Counted from the first letter of the stretch, positions 16,906 to 28,237 are shown. The stretch: 64,000 nucleotides of DNA from DASPNM01 sp035626515 (GCA_035626515.1 DASPNM010000029.1:150784-214783), one strand, 5' to 3'. Notes: generated from the letters alone by a model not told the origin. Numbers and translations: made by a program.

Positions 16906-18144
16906 ATGTCGTTTACGGCCGGGACCAGCTACCCAAAAGAAAAGATCAGAATACTTTTTCTCGAGAATATCAGCGAGGTGGCGGCGAAAACTTTTCGCCA
17001 GCAGGGATATCCGCAGGTCGACCGGATTACACGTGCCCTCACGGAAGAAGAGCTGCTTCACCAAATCCGCGATGTGCACATTTTGGGCATCCGTTCGCGC
17101 ACGGAAATTTCCGAACGCGTATTGACGGCGGCGCGAAAGCTGCAGGCAATTGGCTGCTTCTGCATCGGCGTGAACCAGGTCGATCTGCGCACGGCTACGC
17201 GGCGGGGTGTGGTTGTATTCAATGCGCCGTATTCCAATACGCGGTCGGTGGCAGAGCTGGTCATGGGTGCCGCCATCATGCTTATCCGGAGAATTCCCGA
17301 CAAGAACCGCGCGGCGCACGAAGGGACTTGGGTCAAGGAGGCCAAAGGAAGCTATGAGCTGCGCGGAAAGACGCTTGGCATCATCGGTTATGGAAACATC
17401 GGCTCGCAGGTGAGTGTGCTTGCCGAAGCGCTGGGCATGAAAGTGCTTTTTTACGACGTGGAAACGCGCTTGCCGCTAGGAAACGCGCAGGATGCTAAAT
17501 CGCTCAAAGACCTGCTGAGCCGCTCAGACGTGACCACCATCCATGTTCCTGACACTCCTCAAACAAAGAATCTCATCAACCGCAGCACGCTCCGCCAGTG
17601 CCGGAAAGGAGCCATGCTGATCAATTACGCGAGGGGAGAAGTGGTAGACCTGCAGGAGCTCCGTAAGGCAATTCTCGAAGGGCATATCGGGGGGGCGGCG
17701 GTGGATGTTTTTCCCGTGGAGCCCGAACGGAACGGCGAACCGTTCACCACACCGTTGCAGAACTGTCCGAATGTGATCCTCACCCCCCATATCGGCGGCT
17801 CCACCGAGGAAGCGCAGCAGCATATCGGCGAAGACGTCAGCACGAAGCTGTTGCAGTTTCTCGAGAAAGGCATCACGATCGGATCACACACGGTTCCGGC
17901 GCTTTCGCTGCCTCCTCAGGAGGGAAGTCACCGCATCCTGCATATCCATAATAACGTGCCCGGTGTGCTGGGAGAGATCAACAGCCGGCTTTCGGGGCGC
18001 GGTATTAACATTCTGGCACAATACCTGAAAACAAATGAAGAGATCGGCTACGTGGTGCTGGACGTGGACCAGCGGATTTCTGGCGAAGCGGCGCGATTGC
18101 TTCGTGAAGTCAAAGCAACCATCCGCGTGCGTATGTTGTATTGA
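16906..18144 (+). CDS. serA: D-3-phosphoglycerate dehydrogenase with ACT domain
   Basis: It catalyses the first step of serine biosynthesis, 3-phosphoglycerate to 3-phosphohydroxypyruvate with NAD+. The NAD motif GIIGYGNIGSQ is near residue 160. NYARGEVVD holds the catalytic Arg, and LTPHIGGSTEEAQ holds the catalytic His. The last 80 residues form an ACT domain (RILHIHNNVPGVLGEI) that binds serine for feedback control, as in the E. coli-type enzyme. The start is the ATG at 16906: MSFTAGTSYP precedes the normal N-terminal IRILFLENI, giving 412 residues, the usual length. An imperfect -7-like CATCTTTG ends four bases before ATG. Confidence 0.95.
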   Translation: MSFTAGTSYPKEKIRILFLENISEVAAKTFRQQGYPQVDRITRALTEEELLHQIRDVHILGIRSRTEISERVLTAARKLQAIGCFCIGVNQVDLRTATRRGVVVFNAPYSNTRSVAELVMGAAIMLIRRIPDKNRAAHEGTWVKEAKGSYELRGKTLGIIGYGNIGSQVSVLAEALGMKVLFYDVETRLPLGNAQDAKSLKDLLSRSDVTTIHVPDTPQTKNLINRSTLRQCRKGAMLINYARGEVVDLQELRKAILEGHIGGAAVDVFPVEPERNGEPFTTPLQNCPNVILTPHIGGSTEEAQQHIGEDVSTKLLQFLEKGITIGSHTVPALSLPPQEGSHRILHIHNNVPGVLGEINSRLSGRGINILAQYLKTNEEIGYVVLDVDQRISGEAARLLREVKATIRVRMLY

Positions 18145-18162
18145 TGAGGGCAGTTTTTAAAG

Positions 18163-18194
18163 TTTCAGAAAATATTGAAAGTTTAGTAAATTTG
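18163..18194 (+). promoter_or_regulatory. Candidate ndh promoter
   Basis: TTTC (18163-18166), a 20-base spacer, then TAAATTTG (18187-18194), a perfect -7 box. The ndh ATG is 14 bases further on, so the leader would be only a few nucleotides long. Confidence 0.55.
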
Positions 18195-18208
18195 TTGAAA
18201 CAGAAAAG

Positions 18209-19489
18209 ATGAAAGTTGTGATCGTCGGTGCCGGATTTGGCGGGCTTCGCCTGGCGCGAAACCTGAACAACCGTGCCGGGTTCAGCGTCGTGCTGGTGGA
18301 CCGGTTCAACTACCACCAGTTCCAGCCGCTGTTTTACCAGGTGGCAACCGCCGGTCTCGATGCCAGCAATATTTCGTTTCCACTCCGGAAAGTTTTTCAC
18401 GGGAGCGACAACGTGCGCATCCGGCTCGCCGAGCTGACGGAGATCCGGCCGGAGGCGAATGAGATCGTTACCGACAGGGAAGTTGTTTCCTATGAAGCCC
18501 TGGTTCTTGCCGTTGGTGCGGACACGAATTTTTTTGGCAACGAGCAGATGGCCCGGCACGCCTTTCCCATGAAATCGACCGCGGAAGCGCTGCAGATCCG
18601 TCACAGCCTTCTGCAAAATTTCGAGGAATGCCTTGCGACCCGGGATCCTGAAGAGCTGCAGCGGCGGATGAATATTGTGATCGTCGGGGGCGGACCGACG
18701 GGAGTGGAGCTGGCGGGCGCGCTGGCGGAAATGAAGAAGTATGTGCTTCCCAAAGATTACCCCGAGCTCGATTTTTCGATGATGAATATTTACCTCCTGG
18801 AGGGAGGGAGCAAGACCCTGGCCAGCATGAGCGAGCGTTCATCGGCGCAATCCTGCAAGTACCTGAAACGCGTCGGGGTAAAAGTTCTCACCGATACGCT
18901 GGTGAAAGATTACGACGGTGTGCGCGTGGATCTCGGTGATGGCAAAACAATTCCCTCCGCAATGGTTGTCTGGGCAGCGGGGGTGAAGGGAAATATCCCT
19001 GCCGGCATCGATCCGGCAGCAGTGGTCCGCGGGCACCGGATCCGGGTGGACCGGCACTGCCTCGTTGCGGGATACAATAACATTTACGCGATCGGCGATC
19101 TTGCCTATATGGAAACACCGAAATATCCGAAAGGGCATCCCCAGGTTGCTTCCGTGGCCATCCAGCAGGCAGAGTTGCTGGCCGACTACCTGAAACGACT
19201 GGAGAGGAAATCCACACGGTTTTTTGAGTTCGAGTACCTCGACAAAGGCACGATGGCTACGGTGGGCCGCAACCTCGCGGTAGTGGATATTCCGCGACCG
19301 CGCCTGCATTTCGGAGGATTTTTCGCGTGGCTGATCTGGATGGGACTTCATCTGATGCTGATCCTCGGGGTCAAGAACCGGTTCTTTGTTTTTTTCAACT
19401 GGGTGTACAATTATGTGACTTACGATCAGAACCTGCGGCTTATATTCAGGGAGTTTTATAAACCGCGAAATGAAAGCCCTGAAACCTGA
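18209..19489 (+). CDS. ndh: Type II NADH dehydrogenase (NDH-2)
   Basis: This 426-residue flavoprotein oxidises NADH and reduces menaquinone without pumping ions. FAD-binding VVIVGAGFGGLRLARNL is at the N-terminus, and NADH-binding IVIVGGGPTGVELAGALAEM near residue 152. NNIYAIGDLAYME near 287 is the second FAD motif. The C-terminal hydrophobic region (FFAWLIWMGLHLMLILG) and the amphipathic tail anchor it to the inner membrane. It has its own promoter and overlaps the next gene by 20 bases. Confidence 0.93.
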   Translation: MKVVIVGAGFGGLRLARNLNNRAGFSVVLVDRFNYHQFQPLFYQVATAGLDASNISFPLRKVFHGSDNVRIRLAELTEIRPEANEIVTDREVVSYEALVLAVGADTNFFGNEQMARHAFPMKSTAEALQIRHSLLQNFEECLATRDPEELQRRMNIVIVGGGPTGVELAGALAEMKKYVLPKDYPELDFSMMNIYLLEGGSKTLASMSERSSAQSCKYLKRVGVKVLTDTLVKDYDGVRVDLGDGKTIPSAMVVWAAGVKGNIPAGIDPAAVVRGHRIRVDRHCLVAGYNNIYAIGDLAYMETPKYPKGHPQVASVAIQQAELLADYLKRLERKSTRFFEFEYLDKGTMATVGRNLAVVDIPRPRLHFGGFFAWLIWMGLHLMLILGVKNRFFVFFNWVYNYVTYDQNLRLIFREFYKPRNESPET

Positions 19490-20669
19490 GCGCTGGTTGC
19501 TCTTGTTCTGTCTGTGCGGCGCCGTTTCGCTTTCGGCGCAGGACCGGGAGGCGCAGTTGCCGCGGCTGTTGAAAAAAGCTTACGCGCGTTTCGAGACCGG
19601 GAGCATCCATTATCCACTTTCCAATGAGCACCTGGAGCCGGGTTACAGTGCAGGGAGCGTGCATATTCCGCACCTCGGCTTCAGGATATCTGCCGGCTAC
19701 CGGGTTTCCGAAAATTTTGCGGGCCAGATCAGCCTGATGAGGCCGGGCCCCTGGATGGAATACCGCGACATTAACGGCGACGGGTCAAAATACAGTGTCT
19801 GGCTCACCATCGGCAGCGCGTCAGTGAATGGGCGTTTACCGCTGAATTCGAAACTGTCGCTGCGTGCTGAGGCCGGGCTTGCCATCGTGACGAGGCACGG
19901 CTTCGGGATCGATGGTCAGGCTGTAATGAAAGACATTTCGTATGCCGACCTGCTTGCGGGGGTTGCTTTGGAATACCGGCTCAGCCGTTCCTGGGAGCTT
20001 TCGATAAACAGTACGTATGTTCCGGACAATCGTAATCACAAGCAGCCCCATGCAATCTTTTATTCTGCCGGCCTGGCGTACCGCGTGCACCCGCTGACCG
20101 AGGAAAAGGTGGTGAAGAATGCAGCGGGGAAATCGAGATTCCCGGATCACACAATCCAGGTGGGCGCTTCAAGCAATATTGCCGGCTATGGCCCCAACCG
20201 CTTCTTTTCCAGCAAAGTGCCTATTTTTTGGGGTGGCCAGGTTCGTGTGAAGAAAGGATTTGTGGTAGGCTACCAAAGAAATGTATTTCATACGCGTCGC
20301 TGGTTTTCGCTGAACTGGGGCCTGAATTTGGGTTATTGGGATACGCAGCAGGGGACGGGATTTTTTTCCGCGGCGGTTTTTCCGATGTTTCGGTTCTGGG
20401 CCTGGCGCATGCGGGCGCTGGATGCTTATGTCCAGTATTCGGTCGCAGGACCCGCGCTGCTGTCGCACCGGGTGATCGACGGCCACGACACCGGGCGACT
20501 GTTTACGTTCCAGGACCTGATGGGAATGGGTTTTTTGGCCGGCGAGAAGAAAAATTTCAACCTGGAGTTTATGCTGGGCCATTTTTCCAACGGCAACATT
20601 TTCCCGCGCAACGCGGGCGTCATGATGCCGCTGCAGTTGAATCTGGGATACTGTTGGAATAGTCGGTAG
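19470..20669 (+). CDS. PagL-like acyloxyacyl hydrolase (lipid A 3-O-deacylase family) with extra N-terminal barrel
   Basis: This 399-residue outer-membrane protein has a signal peptide ending near SLSAQ. Residues 40-210 form one set of beta strands and 225-399 a second. The second ends with LEFMLGHFSNGNIFPRNAG, matching the H-x-S-N active-site motif of PagL (His and Ser of the triad). A clear counterpart of the PagL glutamate is not visible nearby, so activity is uncertain. The gene overlaps ndh by 20 bases and is probably co-transcribed. The stop codon at 20667 lies within a 7-bp tandem repeat, so the last two residues (Ser-Arg) are coded by the repeat. Confidence 0.72.
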   Translation: MKALKPERWLLLFCLCGAVSLSAQDREAQLPRLLKKAYARFETGSIHYPLSNEHLEPGYSAGSVHIPHLGFRISAGYRVSENFAGQISLMRPGPWMEYRDINGDGSKYSVWLTIGSASVNGRLPLNSKLSLRAEAGLAIVTRHGFGIDGQAVMKDISYADLLAGVALEYRLSRSWELSINSTYVPDNRNHKQPHAIFYSAGLAYRVHPLTEEKVVKNAAGKSRFPDHTIQVGASSNIAGYGPNRFFSSKVPIFWGGQVRVKKGFVVGYQRNVFHTRRWFSLNWGLNLGYWDTQQGTGFFSAAVFPMFRFWAWRMRALDAYVQYSVAGPALLSHRVIDGHDTGRLFTFQDLMGMGFLAGEKKNFNLEFMLGHFSNGNIFPRNAGVMMPLQLNLGYCWNSR

Positions 20670-20690
20670 TCGATAGTCGGTAGTCTATAG
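20660..20690. repeat. Heptanucleotide tandem repeat (TAGTCGG type)
   Basis: Four 7-bp units in perfect phase: TAGTCGG, TAGTCGA, TAGTCGG and TAGTCTA (20660-20687), then TAG. The second unit supplies the stop codon of the PagL-like gene. Confidence 0.85.
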
Positions 20691-20787
20691 GCCCGGTCGG
20701 GAGTCTGGAAGACATGGAGCCTGAAAGCATTCTCCAGTGCGCTGGTTGTCTGATAATTTACATTATGTTAAATATCAATTTCGATAC

Positions 20788-20817
20788 TATTCTGCCCTTC
20801 TCTTCTCCGGCAGAATA
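20788..20817. repeat. Perfect 9-bp inverted repeat
   Basis: TATTCTGCC and GGCAGAATA with a 12-base pyrimidine loop lie in the space between convergent genes, four bases before the next hairpin. It may be the terminator of the plus-strand PagL-like gene, but no T-run follows. Confidence 0.5.
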
Positions 20818-20821
20818 CGGA

Positions 20822-20842
20822 AAAGCCGGGAGACCCGGCTTT
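20822..20842 (-). terminator. Hairpin terminator after the gyrA operon
   Basis: AAAGCCGGG and CCCGGCTTT form a perfect 9-bp stem around AGA, 31 bases past the stop of the 20874 gene, where minus-strand transcripts end. It could act in both directions. Confidence 0.7.
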
Positions 20843-20873
20843 GATAACTAATTACATTAAATTAACTTTCGCC

Positions 20874-22127
20874 TCACTCCACCGCCTTCATCTTATCCTG
20901 GAATTCTTTGGCCTTTGCCGGATTCTTCTTCCGCTCCCAGTATTCCACGATCATGCTGAGCACAATCTTCATGGTACCTTTCTCCGATGTCTTCAACGTG
21001 GGCTTCGCGTTCAACTCTTCGTACGCCGCCATCGCATAGGGCATCAGTTCATCGAAGCGCTTGTTGATTTGCCCAGAAAGATCACCCCTTTTCTTGACAT
21101 CTTCCGGCTTCGCGCCTTTGATCGTGCCGAGCTGGTCATACAGGTCATTGATGTGCCCAAAATAATACCGGGCCATGAGCATGTTGGCTTCTACCGTTTG
21201 CCGGGACTCGAGGGCCTTCTTCAGCAGCGCAGGGATCCTGGCCTCCAGCGTGGCGAAATCGTCCGGACGCTTCTCTGCCGCAAAGGTGAAATTGAACAGC
21301 TCCACCGCATAGTTGTAGTAATTCAGGTACGTGCTGCAGTTTGAATTGATCAGCTCCTCGAAACGGGCAAATAGCTTCCGTTTGTCGCCATCCCACAGAT
21401 CGGCGAGACCAACCTGGCACCAGAACTCATCCTGCGGATATACTTCCTTACCAATTGCCAGGTATTTTTCAGTTCTCTCCTTGTCCCCCTTCTTGTAATA
21501 CCGGTCCACCAGGTAGCGGTAAATCTCCTCGTAGCTGGGACCCTTGATCTTCTTGTCGGCAATTTTCTCGTAATACTCCATCGCTATATCGTCTTTCTTC
21601 GCGTTCACGGCCGCGGCAGCGATGTTCAGGTAGAGCTGCGTGTCGTATACCGGGAACTCGAAGTTGCCATAAGAGAATTTCTTTGCCACGATAAAGTCCT
21701 GCACTTTTTCCGCCTCGCGGAATTGTATCAGGGCCTGCTCAAACTTTTTTGCATTAAATGCCGCGGATGCGTCCACCAGGTAACCCGATACCACATCGAA
21801 CAACACACCATGCTGACTCAATGTTCCTTCGACCGCTTCCTTGTCGACCTCCAGGTATTTTTTGTAAGCACTGAAGGATTCCTCGCGCGCGTTTGCATAC
21901 TTCGCCAGCAGGTTCGCATCGCGCGAAATATTGCTGTAAATGACTGCCTTGAGGTACCAGCCTTCTCCTCTCCGCGCATTTTTCTCGTTGCTCAGGTATT
22001 TGTCTACCTGCTCCTTCGCTTTTTCCCACTGGTTTTTTCCCGCCAGGTCCCTGATGTCTTCAACCGACTGCGCCCAGAGCCCGGTGCTGACTGCCGTGGC
22101 GAGAAGGGCAATAAGAATTGACTTCAT
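20874..22127 (-). CDS. Secreted TPR-like repeat protein, function unknown
   Basis: This 417-residue protein has a signal peptide (LLATAVSTGLWAQ) and a helical, Lys/Glu/Tyr-rich body. Tetratricopeptide-like spacing is seen in GEGWYLKAVIYSNIS, AALIQF-like and DDIAMEYYEKIADKK segments. It probably acts in the periplasm as a scaffold, but no ligand is visible. It follows gyrA by 25 bases in the same direction and shares its terminator, so the two likely share a transcript. The pairing is probably positional, not functional. Confidence 0.75.
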   Translation of the reverse strand: MKSILIALLATAVSTGLWAQSVEDIRDLAGKNQWEKAKEQVDKYLSNEKNARRGEGWYLKAVIYSNISRDANLLAKYANAREESFSAYKKYLEVDKEAVEGTLSQHGVLFDVVSGYLVDASAAFNAKKFEQALIQFREAEKVQDFIVAKKFSYGNFEFPVYDTQLYLNIAAAAVNAKKDDIAMEYYEKIADKKIKGPSYEEIYRYLVDRYYKKGDKERTEKYLAIGKEVYPQDEFWCQVGLADLWDGDKRKLFARFEELINSNCSTYLNYYNYAVELFNFTFAAEKRPDDFATLEARIPALLKKALESRQTVEANMLMARYYFGHINDLYDQLGTIKGAKPEDVKKRGDLSGQINKRFDELMPYAMAAYEELNAKPTLKTSEKGTMKIVLSMIVEYWERKKNPAKAKEFQDKMKAVE

Positions 22128-22152
22128 ATTGAGTTTTTGTTAAGAAGCTTGT

Positions 22153-24702
<2,550 letters not shown>

Positions 24703-24771
24703 TGATACTGGGTTATCGGCTCGTTTTTCCGGGGGAAAATGCCCCGGTCAGGCTCTGAATTTTCCGACCTG

Positions 24772-24779
24772 CAAATGTA
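24772..24779 (-). promoter_or_regulatory. Candidate -7 box of the gyrA operon
   Basis: A perfect TACATTTG on the minus strand. The start codon is 69 bases downstream. No TTTG box is seen at the right spacing; TTTT runs are at 15 and 25 bases. Confidence 0.45.
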
Positions 24780-24867
24780 GTTTTTCCACCCCTTAAAACC
24801 TGATAAAACCGGTTGTTTTTTGGGCCATTTTTTGCACCCTTGTGGATTAGTTAACAATTGCGATTTT

Positions 24868-24898
24868 CCGGTTCTGGAAACGGATTTATCCGAACCGG
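24868..24898. promoter_or_regulatory. Nested double dyad upstream of the saccharopine dehydrogenase gene
   Basis: The outer arms CCGGTTC and GAACCGG are perfect. Inside the right half is a second dyad, CGGAT and ATCCG around TT. The element lies between the divergent gyrA and saccharopine genes, 48 bases before the latter's ATG. It is a candidate operator or leader structure. No regulator gene is adjacent. Confidence 0.4.
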
Positions 24899-24946
24899 GA
24901 TTCTGATTTTTTAATCCTAATTTACCGACATAAACAGTGCGGATTG

Positions 24947-26452
24947 ATGAAGACTATTTCCTTGTTTGGAGCAGGCCGTTCCTCGACGATTCTGATTGAC
25001 TATTTACTGGAGCACGCCATTCCGGGAAACTGGAGGCTGGTGGTGATCGACGCCGATCCGCGACTCGCGCAGTCCAAGATCGGGAATGCTGCACGCGCCT
25101 CCGCGCTTTCCTTCGATATTCATGATAGCTCGCAGCGAACCGGGGCCATCCGTAACTCGGACCTGGTCATTTCGCTGCTTCCCGCGCAACTCCACCAACT
25201 GGTGGCGATGGATTGCCTCCGCTTCGAAAAGCACCTGCTGACCGCTTCTTATGTGGATGACCAGATGCGTGAAATGGCGGGCGATGTAAAAAGCAGCGGT
25301 CTGCTGTTTCTCTGTGAAATGGGTCTCGACCCGGGCATCGACCACATGAGCGCGATGGATGTTATTGACCGGATCCGCGCTGCTGGCGGGGAGATCACGA
25401 GTTTTGTATCCCACTGTGGGGGACTTGTGGCCCCGGAAAGCGACGACAACCCGTGGCATTACAAGATCAGCTGGAACTCCAGGAATATCGTCCTTGCCGG
25501 CAAAGCAGGTGCACGCTATCGCGAGGACGGTGAAGACCGGACCCTGCCCTATGAACAACTGTTCAGTACCGACAAGCTCGTGGAGGTGCCTGGCGTTGGC
25601 TTTCTCGGCTGGTATCCAAATCGGGACTCCCTGGGTTACCTCTCGCTCTATGGATTACCCGATGTAAAAACTTTCATTCGCACCACGCTGCGCCATCCGG
25701 ATTTCATGTATGGCTGGAAAAACATTATCGACCTGCGGCTTACCGACGATACCGCGCGCTACGATACGGATGGAAAAACGCTGCAGCAGGTATTCAAGGA
25801 GCACATGGACCGCAACGGTTTCGGAGAATGGGTGAACCGGAAGCTTACCGAAAGGTTTGAAGAGACGCGTGGACTGATGGAAAACCTGATGAAGCTGCTC
25901 GAAGCGGAGGAAGAGGCCCGCGAAGAAGGCGAAGAGCTGCCCGAGGCTTTCATGGCCGCCGACGAAAAAGGCAACCTGAACGAGATCGAGATAGATGAAG
26001 TGAAAAATCGGGCCGCCGCCGTCGTGGCGCACAAAATGCACGAAGCTAATCTTACGCTCAAACAGCTTTTTTTCCTCGGAATGGATGACAACGATACCTT
26101 CGTGAACCACGGTCTCTGCAGTCCGGCCGACATTCTTCAGTTCGCTCTCGAAAGAAAGCTAAGCTTGCGCCCGTACGACAAGGACATGGTTGTGATGTAC
26201 CACGAGATCTCCTACGAACAGGGCGGCCGGCAAAAACAGCTAAGCAGCTCCCTCGTAGTGAAAGGGGAAGACGGCATGCGCACCGCGATGGCGCGCACGG
26301 TGGGATTGCCACTGGGTATTGCCGCGAAGCTGATTCTGGAAGGCCAAATCCGCAGCCGAGGAGTGGTCATTCCCACTGCAAAAGAAATTTACCAGCCGGT
26401 GCTCGAAGAACTCGCTTCCCTCGGGATTCGTTTCGAAGAGCGGAGCGGGTGA
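24947..26452 (+). CDS. Saccharopine dehydrogenase family protein
   Basis: This 501-residue protein starts with the Rossmann motif SLFGAGRSSTILIDYLLEH. The saccharopine dehydrogenase signatures DLVISLLPAQLHQLVA, CEMGLDPGIDHMSAMDVIDR and FVSHCGGLVAPESDDNPWHYKISWN follow. In lysine catabolism the bifunctional family cleaves saccharopine to glutamate and aminoadipate semialdehyde; Bacteroidota homologues may instead act on polyamine-like substrates. The charged stretch about 310-350 is an insertion-like acidic helix. I use the ATG at 24947; the codon before it is TTG. Confidence 0.88.
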   Translation: MKTISLFGAGRSSTILIDYLLEHAIPGNWRLVVIDADPRLAQSKIGNAARASALSFDIHDSSQRTGAIRNSDLVISLLPAQLHQLVAMDCLRFEKHLLTASYVDDQMREMAGDVKSSGLLFLCEMGLDPGIDHMSAMDVIDRIRAAGGEITSFVSHCGGLVAPESDDNPWHYKISWNSRNIVLAGKAGARYREDGEDRTLPYEQLFSTDKLVEVPGVGFLGWYPNRDSLGYLSLYGLPDVKTFIRTTLRHPDFMYGWKNIIDLRLTDDTARYDTDGKTLQQVFKEHMDRNGFGEWVNRKLTERFEETRGLMENLMKLLEAEEEAREEGEELPEAFMAADEKGNLNEIEIDEVKNRAAAVVAHKMHEANLTLKQLFFLGMDDNDTFVNHGLCSPADILQFALERKLSLRPYDKDMVVMYHEISYEQGGRQKQLSSSLVVKGEDGMRTAMARTVGLPLGIAAKLILEGQIRSRGVVIPTAKEIYQPVLEELASLGIRFEERSG

Positions 26453-26467
26453 CGGAAAAATTTCTGT

Positions 26468-26857
26468 ATGTACCAGTTTCTGAACGGATTCTTCTTTGTT
26501 TTCCATACTGCTCTCACGCTTTTCAACGTGTTCGGCTGGATACCGCGCCGCACGCGGAAACTCAACCTGATCACACTTCTCCTCACGGCATTTTCGTGGT
26601 TTGTGCTTGGTATCTGGTACGGTTGGGGTTATTGCTTTTGTACCGACTGGCACTGGGATGTCCGCGAACGGCTGGGATACCGGGATGACTCGGATTCCTA
26701 CATTCATTTCCTCGTGCTCAAGCTCACCGGCTACAATGCGGATCCACAGCTGGTGGAACGCGTGACGGTGATCGTATTCTTCGCGGCGCTGGCCGCTAGT
26801 CTTTGGCTCAACATCCGGGATTGGCGGAAAAAACGGGCGAATCAGAAAATGTCCTGA
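26468..26857 (+). CDS. DUF2784 family membrane protein
   Basis: This 129-residue protein has three membrane segments (about 4-23, 33-56 and 98-116). It carries DUF2784 marks: a His in the first helix (FVFHTALTLFNVFGW), then WFVLGIWYGWGYC and CTDWHWDVRERLG. The family is of unknown function. It begins 15 bases after the saccharopine gene stop and is probably co-transcribed with it. Confidence 0.85.
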   Translation: MYQFLNGFFFVFHTALTLFNVFGWIPRRTRKLNLITLLLTAFSWFVLGIWYGWGYCFCTDWHWDVRERLGYRDDSDSYIHFLVLKLTGYNADPQLVERVTVIVFFAALAASLWLNIRDWRKKRANQKMS

Positions 26858-26870
26858 AAGTTTTGAAAGC

Positions 26871-27560
26871 TCACTCATTCCGCAGCAAACGCTGCAGTTC
26901 CTTCACGCCCTGTGTCGCCGGCTTTTCGATGCAGGTGAGATTGTACACAGCATTGGTGTACGGGATACTTTTGTCAACAATAAACTTAGGTATTTCCGTT
27001 TTCGCGTAATGCACCAGTCCGGCGGCGGGATAGACCACCAGGGAAGTTCCTATGACGGCGAACAGGTCGGCAGTCTGGACGAGCTTCATTGCCGGCTCAA
27101 TCATCGGCACGGGCTCTTCAAACCAGACGATGTCCGGCCGGTACTGCGCGCCGTCGGCCGCAAATTCACCCAGCCGCATGTCGTTACGGATTTCGCAACT
27201 CAGGCTGCGGTCGCGCTCGCTGCACATGCGAAAGATGCTTCCGTGAAGATGGAGAACACGGGTGGAACCTGCGCGTTCGTGCAGGTCATCTATATTTTGC
27301 GTGACAATGTGTACCTCGAAATCGCTTTCCAGCTCAGCGAGGGCGATATGAGCGGCATTAGGCTGCGCTTTCAGCACTTCTCGCCGGCGCATGTTGTAAA
27401 AATTCAGCACCAGCTGCGGATTTCGTTTCCATGCTCGCGGCGTGGCCACATCCGTTACTTCGTAGCCCTCCCACAACCCGTCGCTGTCGCGAAACGTCCG
27501 TAGTCCGCTCTCGGCGCTGATGCCCGCTCCGGTAAGCACAACCAGTTTTCTTGCTGCCAT
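26871..27560 (-). CDS. cobB: Sirtuin NAD+-dependent deacylase
   Basis: This 229-residue class III sirtuin removes acyl groups from protein lysines, using NAD+. The cofactor motif VLTGAGISAESGLRTFR is near the start, and QNIDDLHERAGS and HLHGSIF give the catalytic His. FYNMRR supplies Tyr-x-x-Arg, the pair that favours succinyl or malonyl substrates. The two Cys-x2-Cys zinc pairs of E. coli CobB are not seen; only CSERDRSLSC remains. I chose the ATG at 27560, which begins MAARKLVVLTGAG; the longer frame adds an unrelated leader. It is the last gene before a terminator on its 5' side. Confidence 0.92.
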   Translation of the reverse strand: MAARKLVVLTGAGISAESGLRTFRDSDGLWEGYEVTDVATPRAWKRNPQLVLNFYNMRRREVLKAQPNAAHIALAELESDFEVHIVTQNIDDLHERAGSTRVLHLHGSIFRMCSERDRSLSCEIRNDMRLGEFAADGAQYRPDIVWFEEPVPMIEPAMKLVQTADLFAVIGTSLVVYPAAGLVHYAKTEIPKFIVDKSIPYTNAVYNLTCIEKPATQGVKELQRLLRNE

Positions 27561-27571
27561 GTAAATGAAAA

Positions 27572-27598
27572 AAAGTGTGGCGTGCGCCGCCACACTTT
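27572..27598 (-). terminator. Hairpin terminator between the 27620 gene and cobB
   Basis: AAAGTGTGGC and GCCACACTTT form a perfect 10-bp stem around a 7-base loop. It sits 22 bases past the stop of the 27620 gene and only 12 bases upstream of the cobB start, so cobB needs its own promoter or read-through. Confidence 0.75.
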
Positions 27599-27619
27599 CC
27601 TCGAAATCAAATTTTACGC

Positions 27620-28237
27620 CTATTTGGGCCAGACGCCGTTCATGCCGCCGCCGCTGCGGTTCAGTACGTTCAGCACCCCGTTGCCGGTGGCGTCGGAACC
27701 AAGCACGCAGATCCGCGTGTTGATATCGTTGTACACCGAAAAAATTCCGCTGGAAGAGTTTGTCCCATAAGTGCAGACCAGCATGTTGTTGCCGTTGGTG
27801 TTGTTTATTTCCATATATCCCGTGTTCCGGTCCGTTATGGAAATTTCACTGGCTATGGCTTCATTGGTGTTGTAAACGCACATCGAGCCGCCGCCTCCTT
27901 TGACGTTAATCATCCGGTAGATTTTTTTTCCGCTGGCATCCCGACCGATGATCGTCCCGGCACCTCCGTCCGAAGTCGTGAATGTGAGCAGGCGTGTTCC
28001 GGAACTGTTGTACATATCCAGTTGTCCGGCATCCGAATCTTCGCGCAGCGACATCAGCACGCGGCCGTAATCGTCAACCACCTGGAATTCCTTTGCCTTA
28101 ATGATGTCGGCTGCTCCCGGCTTCTTGAAGGCGGTAACCATGAAGAAACCTCCGAGCAGAATGATAACCAGGAAGCCATACTGATAAACGCGCAGTCTTT
28201 TTTCGAGGCGCTGCAGCCTCTGCTCTACGAGTGACAT
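27620..28237 (-). CDS. Membrane-anchored repeat protein, function unknown
   Basis: This 205-residue protein begins with a short coiled coil (VEQRLQRLEKRLRVYQY), then one membrane helix (about 20-38). After that comes a low-helix, Gly/Asn-rich tail with recurring strands such as FQVVDDYGRVLMSLRED, LDMYNSSGTRLLTFTTSDGG and GIFSVYNDINTRICVLG, likely a beta-sheet repeat. I start at the ATG at 28237, where the coiled coil begins. I do not recognise a named family. The layout suggests a signal-anchored envelope protein. Confidence 0.7.
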   Translation of the reverse strand: MSLVEQRLQRLEKRLRVYQYGFLVIILLGGFFMVTAFKKPGAADIIKAKEFQVVDDYGRVLMSLREDSDAGQLDMYNSSGTRLLTFTTSDGGAGTIIGRDASGKKIYRMINVKGGGGSMCVYNTNEAIASEISITDRNTGYMEINNTNGNNMLVCTYGTNSSSGIFSVYNDINTRICVLGSDATGNGVLNVLNRSGGGMNGVWPK

